This document shows positions 36,617 to 43,692 of a stretch of 64,000 nt of DNA, one piece after another. Positions within the stretch are counted from its first letter, which is position 1; every line of letters starts with the position of its first letter. This stretch comes from Propioniferax innocua. GTDB taxonomy: Bacteria; Actinomycetota; Actinomycetes; Propionibacteriales; Propionibacteriaceae. The position numbers were made by a program, and so were the translations under genes. The stretch covers positions 62,001 to 126,000 of the forward strand of contig NZ_VFOR01000002.1 in NCBI RefSeq assembly GCF_006716235.1, in the 5' to 3' direction. Below the pieces are notes generated by a model. The model did no database searches, was not told the origin of the DNA, and worked only from the letters and a program-made list of their open reading frames with translations.

Positions 36617-37693
36617 TCAACCGCAGCGCGGCATCGGGCCGTCGCCGTCGAGGGCGTCCACGGCACCGGCGAGGTCGTCGACGCGAACCAGTTCTGCGTC
36701 GGTGCGCAGCCCCACCACGTCACGGCAGTTCTCCGCAGGCACCAGGAACACCTCGGCTCCGGCCTTCTCCGCGCCATGGATCTTCTCGCGGATGCCACCG
36801 ATGGGCCCGACCCTGCCATCGACGTCGATGGTCCCGGTGCCGGCGATGTCCCGTCCGGCCACAAGGTCGCCGGGGGTGACCTGCTCGTAGATGCCGAGGG
36901 CGAACACAAGACCCGCACTCGGGCCACCGATCCCCTCACGCACCCCGAAATTCACCTCGGCGTCATACTGGTAGCCGAGCTCGACACCGATGCCGATCCG
37001 CGGAGTTCCCTCCGGCCCGATCTCCACCGGCACGGTGACCTCTTCGGGTTCGTCTGTGTCGGCGCCCAAAACCTTGAGCGTGATCTCGTCCCCGGGCTCG
37101 CGTTGCTGAACATGCTCAGGGATGTCGCTGGTGGCCTGCACCGGTTCACCATCGACCTCGAGCACGAAGTCGCCCGGCATGAGGATGCCGTCCGAAGGGC
37201 CGTCGGTCACGACGGACGCCACCACCGGGATCTCCTCCACCGGTTGGCCGGCCTCACGCAACGCGGCGACGATGGCCTCCTGCTGCGAGGTGTCCATCAT
37301 CTGACGTTCCTCGCTCTGCACCTGCTCGGCGCTCTTGCCCTCGGGATAGACGTTCTCGCGTGGCAGCACATCGTGCGAGGGCGAAAGCTGGCCGAACACG
37401 ACCTCCGGCAACGTCAGGTTCGCATCCGACCGCGTCACCGACACCGTCGTCATGCGGAGTTCACCGCTCACCGGATAGGTCGGCACTCCGCTCACCGACA
37501 CGGTGGGGCGCTTCTCCGCGTCAAGGGCGAAGATGTCATAGGCATTGCCCGGTGAATACATGACGTAGGGCACCGGCACGAACATCAAGATGGCGGCGGT
37601 GGATATGAAGCAGCCCGCCGCGACGGCGGCAGTGACCGTCTGTCGGCTCACCGTGAAGCGTCTGCGGGGTCTCCCCCACCGACCTTGGTTCAC
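36617..37693 (-). CDS. Lon-like serine protease with PDZ domain (YlbL type)
   Basis: 358 residues. One N-terminal membrane anchor (about 17-43), a PDZ domain (about 150-230, with DGPSDGILMPGDFVLEVDG), then a Lon-type protease domain with the Ser/Lys dyad: serine in GGPSAGLVFALGI and lysine in GGIREKIHGAEKAGAEVFLVP. No ATPase domain, so the substrate is not unfolded by this protein. The GTG at 37693 overlaps the moaE stop as GTGA; an ATG four codons upstream (37705) is also possible. Confidence 0.88.
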   Translation of the reverse strand: MNQGRWGRPRRRFTVSRQTVTAAVAAGCFISTAAILMFVPVPYVMYSPGNAYDIFALDAEKRPTVSVSGVPTYPVSGELRMTTVSVTRSDANLTLPEVVFGQLSPSHDVLPRENVYPEGKSAEQVQSEERQMMDTSQQEAIVAALREAGQPVEEIPVVASVVTDGPSDGILMPGDFVLEVDGEPVQATSDIPEHVQQREPGDEITLKVLGADTDEPEEVTVPVEIGPEGTPRIGIGVELGYQYDAEVNFGVREGIGGPSAGLVFALGIYEQVTPGDLVAGRDIAGTGTIDVDGRVGPIGGIREKIHGAEKAGAEVFLVPAENCRDVVGLRTDAELVRVDDLAGAVDALDGDGPMPRCG

Positions 37694-38115
37694 AGCCCCA
37701 CCCATTCGTCGGAGCCGTCGACGAACCGTTGATGCTTCCAGATGGGGACCTCACGCTTGAGCGTGTCGATGAGATCCGAGGCCGCGGCGAAGGCATCGAC
37801 CCGATGCGCCGACGAAGCGGCCACGACCACCGCGACATCACCGATCTCCAACTCACCGACACGATGCTCAGCGGCGACGGCGATCACATCATGGGCAGCA
37901 GCCACCTGCTCGCAGACCTCCGCGAGCCGTTCGGCGGCACCGGGATGTGCCTCATAGGTGAGTCCACTCACCTGCTGGGGGCGCCCATCGTGATCGCGGA
38001 CGGTTCCGCAGAACACGACCTCGGCGCCGGCCGCATCATCGGCCACGAGCCTGCGGAAGGACTCCGGATCCACAGGTTCATCGGTGAGACCACTGGCGCG
38101 CACTCGGTCTGACAT
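37690..38115 (-). CDS. moaE: Molybdopterin synthase catalytic subunit
   Basis: 141 residues. With MoaD it adds two sulfurs to precursor Z to make molybdopterin. The conserved VFCGTVRDHDGRPQQVSGLTYEA start and the catalytic lysine region TLKREVPIWKHQRF are visible. No moaD or other moa gene is in the window, though a MoeZ-type gene lies at the far right. It is coupled to the downstream protease gene and divergent from the zincin_2 gene. Confidence 0.92.
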   Translation of the reverse strand: MSDRVRASGLTDEPVDPESFRRLVADDAAGAEVVFCGTVRDHDGRPQQVSGLTYEAHPGAAERLAEVCEQVAAAHDVIAVAAEHRVGELEIGDVAVVVAASSAHRVDAFAAASDLIDTLKREVPIWKHQRFVDGSDEWVGL

Positions 38116-38257
38116 GGCGTCGAGACTACCCTGTACCAATGACGTGGTTGAGCACGTCATGCAGACGACACGTGAAGACGTACAGCCGCCCGATGACGGC
38201 CGACGCCCAATCCGTTTGGCAAAGACGCGTCGACCGACGCAGACCGTTTGGAGACAC

Positions 38258-39715
38258 ATGGCCGACAACGATCGCCCCGACGAACCGAACCGCGACGAGT
38301 CCGGCGAACCGAACCGCGACGAGTCCGGCGACGACCGCGGGAATCAGCCGCCGAATCCGTTCGAGATGCTGTTCGGGGGGTCCATGGGCGGGCCGGGTGG
38401 CCAACCCGACTTCGAAGCGATGATGCGTCAGGTCCAGCAGATGTTCGGGCAGCTCGGTGCATCTGGCGGCGGAATGTTCGGCCCACAGTCCGACGGGTCG
38501 GCCAAGTCGTGGGAGACGGTCCGTGACCTGGCCCGCAAGGTGGTCCAGACGAAGGGACAAGATCCGACCCCGACGCATGCGTCGCGCCGCCAACTCGGGG
38601 ATGCCGCCCGGATCGTGGAGGGTTGGCTCGACCGGCATGTCGATCTCCCGGCCACCAACGGCCGCATCCAGGCATGGAGCCGCGCCGAGTGGGTCGAGAA
38701 CACCATGCCCACGTGGCGCCGCCTGATCGACCCGGTGGCCTCTGCGCTGGCCGACGCCATGGGATCACTGGCCGACTCCCAGGGCGACGCCGACCCGCAG
38801 AACCCCATCGCGGGACTGGAGGCGATGATCCGTCCGATGCTGCGCCAGACCGGCTCAACGGTGTTCCACGCCCAGGCCGCCGAGGCGATCGGGAACCTGG
38901 CGTCCTCGGTGGTATCGGCCACCGAGTCCACCCTTCCCCTCGACGGCGAGCACTGTCACACCGTGGCTCTGCTGCCCACCAATGTCGAGGAGTTCGCCGA
39001 CGGACTCGAGCAGGACGCCAACGACATCTGGCTCATTCTCACCCTGCGGGAATCGGCTCGTCAGCGCCTGTTCGCGGCCGCACCATGGTTGAGCGAACGC
39101 CTCCTGTCCCTCGTGGAGCGCTATGCCCACGGGATCACCATCGACACCTCCGGCCTGGAGGAGGCCATGGGCGAGTTCGAGTCGATGACCGATCTCTCCC
39201 AGTTGCAGGAGATGTCGGAGAAGCTTCAGGGCAACCTGTTCGCTCCGCGGAGAACGCCCGAGCAGGACCGCGTCCTCGCCGAACTGGAGACCCTGCTGGC
39301 CCTCATCGACGGCTGGGTCGACGATGTCACCGCCGATGTCACCGGCCAGTGGATGCCCACCGCGGCACCCATCGTGGAGTCGCTGCGGCGTCGGCGTGCC
39401 TCCAGCGGCCCGACCGAGGCCACTTTCCAGGCACTCGTGGGGCTCGAACTGCGGCCACGTCGCGTCCGCGATGCCGAGAATCTGTGGGCCGCGCTACGTG
39501 AGGACGGCGGTGCGCAACGGCGCGAGGCAGCTTGGGGACACCCCGATCTGCTCCCCGGAACCCACGATCTCGATGATCCGCTGGGCTTCGTCCGCCCCGA
39601 CGTCGAGGGCAGCGACGACACGCCGAGCGTCGACGCATTCGACGAAGAACTGCGGAAGTTGTTGGAATCAGAGGGAGACGATGGGGCGAGTCCCCGGGAC
39701 GGAGACGAACGATGA
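38258..39715 (+). CDS. Zincin_2 (DUF2342) family putative metalloprotease
   Basis: 485 residues. The acidic N-terminus has a duplicated 8-residue unit (EPNRDESG) from a 24-bp tandem repeat. The remainder matches the actinobacterial family annotated as zinc-dependent metalloproteases (PF10103), with WLILTLRESARQRLF and APWLSERLLSLVERYAHGI. There is no HExxH motif: the place where one might expect it reads LRESARQRLF. Activity is therefore doubtful. GGAG lies 4 bases before the ATG. Its stop overlaps the Nudix start as ATGA. Confidence 0.8.
   Translation: MADNDRPDEPNRDESGEPNRDESGDDRGNQPPNPFEMLFGGSMGGPGGQPDFEAMMRQVQQMFGQLGASGGGMFGPQSDGSAKSWETVRDLARKVVQTKGQDPTPTHASRRQLGDAARIVEGWLDRHVDLPATNGRIQAWSRAEWVENTMPTWRRLIDPVASALADAMGSLADSQGDADPQNPIAGLEAMIRPMLRQTGSTVFHAQAAEAIGNLASSVVSATESTLPLDGEHCHTVALLPTNVEEFADGLEQDANDIWLILTLRESARQRLFAAAPWLSERLLSLVERYAHGITIDTSGLEEAMGEFESMTDLSQLQEMSEKLQGNLFAPRRTPEQDRVLAELETLLALIDGWVDDVTADVTGQWMPTAAPIVESLRRRRASSGPTEATFQALVGLELRPRRVRDAENLWAALREDGGAQRREAAWGHPDLLPGTHDLDDPLGFVRPDVEGSDDTPSVDAFDEELRKLLESEGDDGASPRDGDER
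38282..38329. repeat. 24-bp tandem duplication in the zincin_2 gene
   Basis: Two identical copies of a 24-base unit (38282-38305 and 38306-38329, GAACCGAACCGC then GACGAGTCCGGC) encode EPNRDESG twice. Confidence 0.9.
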
Positions 39716-40269
39716 CCGCATCACTGCATGCGTCATGCGTGGAGACCCTCAAGGCTTGGCCCGCACCCACCTCGGAGCAGGAAGCGCTGCGACGGAGGTT
39801 TCTCGACGTATTGGAGGCCAGCGACGAGGCGTGGTCGCGGGACAACGCCGAGGCCCACCTCACCGCCAGTTCTCTGATCTGCTCCGAAGACGGAAGTCAG
39901 GTGGTGTTGGTGTTCCATACTGGGCTCGGGCGTTGGCTCCAGTCCGGTGGCCACATCGAGGCGACTGATGCCTCCTTGGCCGACGCCGCTCTCCGAGAGG
40001 CACGCGAGGAGACCGGGTTGTCCTCACTGGACATCAAGCCCGAGCCCATCCAGCTTGACCGGCACATCGTGCGGCACCACGCCGAAGATGCTTCCACCTA
40101 TCACCTCGATGTGCGGTTCCTCATCATCGCCGACCCCGATGAGGAACCGGTGGCGGAGTCTCCCGAGACGCCCGCCGAGTGGTTCCGCACCGATGCCCTG
40201 CCTCAGGTGGACGAGTCGGTCCGCCTCCTCGTTCTCACTGCCCAGGAATACCTGCAGTACGAGATCTGA
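39712..40269 (+). CDS. Nudix hydrolase
   Basis: 185 residues. The full Nudix box is present: GGHIEATDASLADAALREAR followed by EETGL (pattern GX5EX7REUXEEXGU). It hydrolyses a nucleoside diphosphate linked to another moiety; the substrate is not evident. The ATG overlaps the zincin_2 stop (ATGA), so the two are co-translated. It is convergent with the YgjP-type gene, with a gap of 22 bases. Confidence 0.9.
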   Translation: MTASLHASCVETLKAWPAPTSEQEALRRRFLDVLEASDEAWSRDNAEAHLTASSLICSEDGSQVVLVFHTGLGRWLQSGGHIEATDASLADAALREAREETGLSSLDIKPEPIQLDRHIVRHHAEDASTYHLDVRFLIIADPDEEPVAESPETPAEWFRTDALPQVDESVRLLVLTAQEYLQYEI

Positions 40270-40291
40270 CGCCGCTGCGATCCGACGTCGG

Positions 40292-40885
40292 TCACTCTCC
40301 CTCGTCATCCACGGCTCTGTTCTGCTCGCCCCCACCGGCGGGAGCATTCCGGGCTGTCGACCATCCTTCGAGGAAACCCCGAGCACGCTCGGTCCACGGA
40401 TAGTGCTCCACCAAGGCCCAGAATTCGTGGGTGTGATCGGCCACGTACAGGTGGGCAAGCTCATGGACGAGCACGTAGTCGATGACGAAGTCCGGGAACG
40501 ACTGCAGCCGGTCCGAGAGCCGAATGGCACCGGTCTCCACCGTGCAGGAGCCCCACCGCCGCTTCTGGTTCGAGACCCATCGGATCGAGGTGGGAGCCAA
40601 CTGTTTTGTGGTGTGCGGCCACACGTGACGCTCCAGAAGTTTCCGCCCCCGCTCCATGAGGTCGTCGTCGGAGTGGCCCGAACGTCGCGAGCGCTCTCGC
40701 CGACGTACCCGTTCCACCATGTTCCGCACCCAGCGTTGCTGTTCGTCAGCGCTGAGCCGGGCCGGCATCAGGACGATGATGCGGCCGTTCTCCCGGTGGG
40801 CGGCGACGGTCTTGGTACGGCGACGGCTCCGGCGGATCTCGACGGTCTCGCCATCCACGGTCAGCAGTTCATGGCGTCCATCCAC
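40292..40885 (-). CDS. YgjP/M48-type metallopeptidase domain protein (DUF45)
   Basis: About 197 residues. The zinc motif VLVHELAHLYVADH and the preceding signature NQKRRWGSCTVETGAIRLS identify the YgjP-like (SprT-related, WLM-type) metal-dependent hydrolase family, often found near UbiB and UvrD2 genes in actinobacteria. The start is uncertain: the GTG at 40885 has GGGA 7 bases upstream and gives 14 residues before the conserved VEIRRSRRR; GTG at 40933 or a much longer form are possible but would read through CACAG repeats. Confidence 0.82.
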   Translation of the reverse strand: MDGRHELLTVDGETVEIRRSRRRTKTVAAHRENGRIIVLMPARLSADEQQRWVRNMVERVRRRERSRRSGHSDDDLMERGRKLLERHVWPHTTKQLAPTSIRWVSNQKRRWGSCTVETGAIRLSDRLQSFPDFVIDYVLVHELAHLYVADHTHEFWALVEHYPWTERARGFLEGWSTARNAPAGGGEQNRAVDDEGE

Positions 40886-41007
40886 AGAGCGTTCCCGATC
40901 AGAGGCCGCCACGACGGTATTCAACGTGGGCACAGGCCCCACTGTTGCACAGAACTCCACAGCGATCCGCACAGACCACACACGACATTCACAGGATCTC
41001 CACAGAC

Positions 41008-41028
41008 TTGTCCACAGACCGTGGATAA
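41008..41028. promoter_or_regulatory. Inverted pair of DnaA-box-like 9-mers
   Basis: TTGTCCACA on the plus strand (41008-41016) and TTATCCACG on the minus strand (41020-41028), 3 bases apart. TTGTCCACA is the box favoured in high-GC actinobacteria; TTATCCACG is one base off the general consensus. No other origin features are present. Confidence 0.5.
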
Positions 41029-41056
41029 GTCCACTCCACCAAGTGGTCACATGCAG

Positions 41057-41086
41057 TTGACGCGGACCCCTCCGGCGTCATAGATT
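41057..41086 (+). promoter_or_regulatory. Promoter pointing into the hairpin region
   Basis: TTGACG (41057-41062), 18 bases, TAGATT (41081-41086). One of the best sigma-70-type matches in the window. Start expected at about 41093, two bases before the hairpin. Confidence 0.6.
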
Positions 41087-41092
41087 CCATGC

Positions 41093-41155
41093 CCAGACCC
41101 CGGGGTGTTGCGCCGCTCGCAGGGGAAGGCAGGCGGCGCCCCCGGGGTCTTTCAT
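41093..41155 (+). ncRNA. Candidate small RNA: promoter-proximal long hairpin
   Basis: AGACCCCGGGG (41095-41105) pairs perfectly with CCCCGGGGTCT (41140-41150); inside, GCGCCGC (41110-41116) pairs with GCGGCGC (41133-41139) and leaves a purine-rich 16-base loop. The end reads TCTTTC. Starting right after a good promoter, this would make a short, very stable RNA. No known RNA family recognised. Confidence 0.45.
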
Positions 41156-41209
41156 ACAGCAAGGGTCTTTCATGCAGCAGGGTCTTTCCTGCAGAGCAAG
41201 GGGTTTTCT
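41145..41209. repeat. Imperfect tandem repeats after the hairpin
   Basis: GGGTCTTTCATACAGCAA, GGGTCTTTCATGCAGCA and GGGTCTTTCCTGCAGAGCAA follow head to tail, then a partial GGGTTTTCT. The first copy overlaps the 3' arm of the hairpin. Confidence 0.75.
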
Positions 41210-41220
41210 ATTCTTCGCCG

Positions 41221-42549
41221 TCAGGCGTCGGGTGCCCGCCATTCAGGAAGGTACTCATCGAGGATCTGCCGAAAGTTGGCCCGCACATCGAGCTGTGAGA
41301 GCACCGCGATGCCGCCGAGCCAGACGCGATCGATGAGCAGGTAACTCGCGGGAAGATTGATCTGCCGCATGACCTTGGAGTTCTTGGCCGCCATGACGCG
41401 GTCGAACTCGTGGCGCATCCACTCACGGTGGAAGTGGAATTCTTCGGTCTCCGCGGGCTCCAGGAAGGGGCTGAGGAAGTCAAGGATCTCCTAGGGGTTG
41501 ACCGTTCCGGCACGGGGAAGGAGGAAGCCTTCCTCACGCAGCCCTTCGGTGACGGTGTCCGCGTCCCCGGTCATCGCGATGCGGATGAGGCGTCCCATGG
41601 CGGGCGGGAGGCCTCCGGGCAGCCGGTCCACCAGACCGAAGTCGACGATTCCGAGACGGCCGTCGGGAAGAACCCGGAAGTTACCGGGATGTGGATCGCC
41701 GTGCAGGAGTCCCACTTCCTGGGGGCCGGCGAAGAGGAACCGGACGTAGCGCAGGGCCATCTCATTGCGCACGTCCTGTGGTTCGTCGGCCATACGGTTG
41801 AAGCTCTTGCCACTGATCCATTCGCTCACCATCACCTTGTCTGTGTGGGCGAGCACATGCGGCACGACGAATTCCGGGTGCCCTTCGAAGCCACGGGCAG
41901 CCTGCTCCTGGGCCGCGGCTTCTTTCTCGTAGTCGACCTCCTCGCCCACCCGCGAGACGATCTCCTCCATGAGAGGCCGCAGTTCCATGCCGCCGGCGAG
42001 GGGCGCCAGCACTCCCCCGAGCCGTTGGATCTGGGTGAGGTCGGCCCGCAGGGCCGCCGCCGCTCCCGGGTACTGCACCTTGACCGCGACAGGCTCACCC
42101 GTGGCCGCCCACACAGCGCGATGGACCTGCCCGATCGACGCCGCAGCGGCAGGTCGCGGGGAGAACTCGGAGAACAGCTTGCTCCAGTCCTCCCCGAGCT
42201 CACCGGACAGCACATGATGGACCCGTGAGGTCGGCATGGGCGGAGCCTGATCCTGGAGTCGTTTGAGCTGGGTGCGGTAGGGGGCTGCCATCTCCTCGGG
42301 GAAGAAGGATTCGAACAGGCTGAGCGTCTGCCCCACCTTCATGGCGCCGCCCTTCATCTCACCGAGAACCCTGAAGAGCTGATCGGCTGCCTCGGTGCGG
42401 GCCATCTCGGTCGCGGCCGTGCTCGACGCGCCACCCAATCGTCGACCAACACCACGTGTGGCCCTACCCGCGGCTCCGAGGGGAAACCGGATCAATCGAG
42501 CTGCTCGTCCCATGCCCGAGGTGGGCAGGTCATCCCTGTTGCGTGCCAT
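41221..42549 (-). pseudogene. UbiB/ABC1 (AarF)-type kinase gene with in-frame amber stop
   Basis: Read from the ATG at 42549, 352 codons are followed by TAG (41491-41493), and the same frame continues for 89 more codons to TGA at 41221, for a total near the normal family length of about 440. The first part has the atypical-kinase motifs KVGQT (KxGQ), AAAASIGQVHRA, the lysine of VAVKVQYPG, HGDPHPGNF and the DFG metal motif (GIVDFGLVD). The part after the stop (EILDFLSPFLEPAETEEF and onward) is the usual helical end. A single CAG-to-TAG change would explain it (the expected residue is Gln). It may be a true nonsense mutation, a sequencing error, or a truncated but active kinase. Confidence 0.85.
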
Positions 42550-42618
42550 GGGTCCCATTCTGCAGCGCACCCGAATCGGCTTTGAACGACCGGGAACGAA
42601 GTGTCATCTGCGGCAGCA

Positions 42619-43665
42619 TCACAGGCCGCCACATCCGCAGTCGGGATGGTGCGGCCACAGTCGCGTCACGTGCTCTCCGCTGATCTCGGTCGACTCCCAG
42701 GTGGCCCCCTGCAGCGCGCACGCGCCGTGGTCCATCCATCTGCCCAAGTGGAACACAGCAACCGAGGCCGCCCAGGCGAGATGGTGGTGTGACGGCACCA
42801 CGCGCCGTCTGACCGCCTGAGCCAGAACGCTCCCCCAGCCCGCATCACCGGCTCGGATCAGATCAGCACAGCGGAGGCAACTTGTGGTTCCGGGCTCCAC
42901 AAGGGGACCCACCACCGCGCCGGTCGGTAACGGGCGGATCAGTAGATGCGGCTGGTCATCACGCACCAGGCTTCCGGTGAGCGCGCGATCACATTCGGCG
43001 GCGTCCTGGGCGATGACGGTGATGGTGGGTCGGCCCGGTGCGTCCCACCAGTGCTGTCGGGTACTGACGTCGAGACCGTGATCCGGGACGCAGCCTTCGG
43101 CCAGCGCCGCCTGCAGGCAGGCCGCCGCGGAGGGATATCGCTGTTCGTAGAGCCCGGGCGGTGGCGGCATCGGATCGATGAGCACCAGGGGCACGGTGGG
43201 CCGGGCCGCCGTCCACTGCTCAGCGAAGGTCCGCCCCAGATGCCCGGCTCCGATCAGACGCACCGCAGGAGCAGCGTCCCCGTCAGCGGCCCAGAGGTGT
43301 TTGGGAATGCTTGTGACCGTCTCACGCAGCGCCACCGGATCAACGGCTTCGAGCGCCGCCACCTCCTCGAGGGTGTGGCGTCCGTCGAGAAGACGCAGGG
43401 CCGCTGCGATGTCGTCCGCGACACGCAATCGGACGCCCCCTTCCACATCGAGGCCCACCTGATGGTCACCGTCACCGCGTCGCCAGACCTCGGTGAGGAG
43501 CCGCGGCGTCTTCTCAGATCCTGCCTCGTGCCCACTCGCCCGTTCTCTCGTCCTCCCCTGCAGAGGGCGATGAACATCGACCGGGGCGGGCTGTGTGATC
43601 GATGAGGTGTGGGAGATCGGTGAGACCTGCGTGACCTGCGAGATCTGATTCATGCATCCCAGCAT
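42619..43665 (-). CDS. ThiF-like cyclodehydratase-domain protein (TOMM-type, orphan)
   Basis: 348 residues. The N-terminal ~110 residues look like a leader-binding domain (winged-helix type, VRLRVADDIAAALRLLDGRH); then a ThiF-like fold begins VRLIGAGHLGRTFAEQW. Zinc-type cysteine pairs are present in TSCLRCADLIRAGD and in the C-terminal HPDCGCGG. This resembles the 'bacteriocin biosynthesis cyclodehydratase domain' proteins conserved beside uvrD2 in actinobacteria. No YcaO, dehydrogenase or precursor peptide is nearby, so thiazole/oxazole formation is not supported here. The ATG at 43665 has GAGGA 6 bases upstream. whiB7, often found here, is absent. Confidence 0.75.
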   Translation of the reverse strand: MLGCMNQISQVTQVSPISHTSSITQPAPVDVHRPLQGRTRERASGHEAGSEKTPRLLTEVWRRGDGDHQVGLDVEGGVRLRVADDIAAALRLLDGRHTLEEVAALEAVDPVALRETVTSIPKHLWAADGDAAPAVRLIGAGHLGRTFAEQWTAARPTVPLVLIDPMPPPPGLYEQRYPSAAACLQAALAEGCVPDHGLDVSTRQHWWDAPGRPTITVIAQDAAECDRALTGSLVRDDQPHLLIRPLPTGAVVGPLVEPGTTSCLRCADLIRAGDAGWGSVLAQAVRRRVVPSHHHLAWAASVAVFHLGRWMDHGACALQGATWESTEISGEHVTRLWPHHPDCGCGGL

Positions 43666-43692
43666 CGCGTTCCTCACACAACGACACGCCGA

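Larger units (their letters stand above)
40886..41220. other. 0.33-kb non-coding region with repeats and signals
   Basis: No convincing gene. It holds seven CACAG pentamers (40931-41017), a pair of DnaA-box-like 9-mers, a plus-strand promoter, a long hairpin and imperfect tandem repeats, each listed separately. A 69-codon frame at 41089 has no ribosome site and runs into the UbiB-type gene on the other strand, so it is not counted. Confidence 0.7.

Noticed and set aside
41008-41028. Chromosome origin (oriC)
   Set aside because: Only two boxes, no AT-rich stretch, and no dnaA, dnaN, rpmH or gyrB nearby.
41089-41298. 69-codon plus-strand frame after the 41-kb promoter
   Set aside because: Its ATG lies before the expected transcription start, it has no ribosome site, it reads through the hairpin and repeats, and it ends inside the UbiB-type gene.
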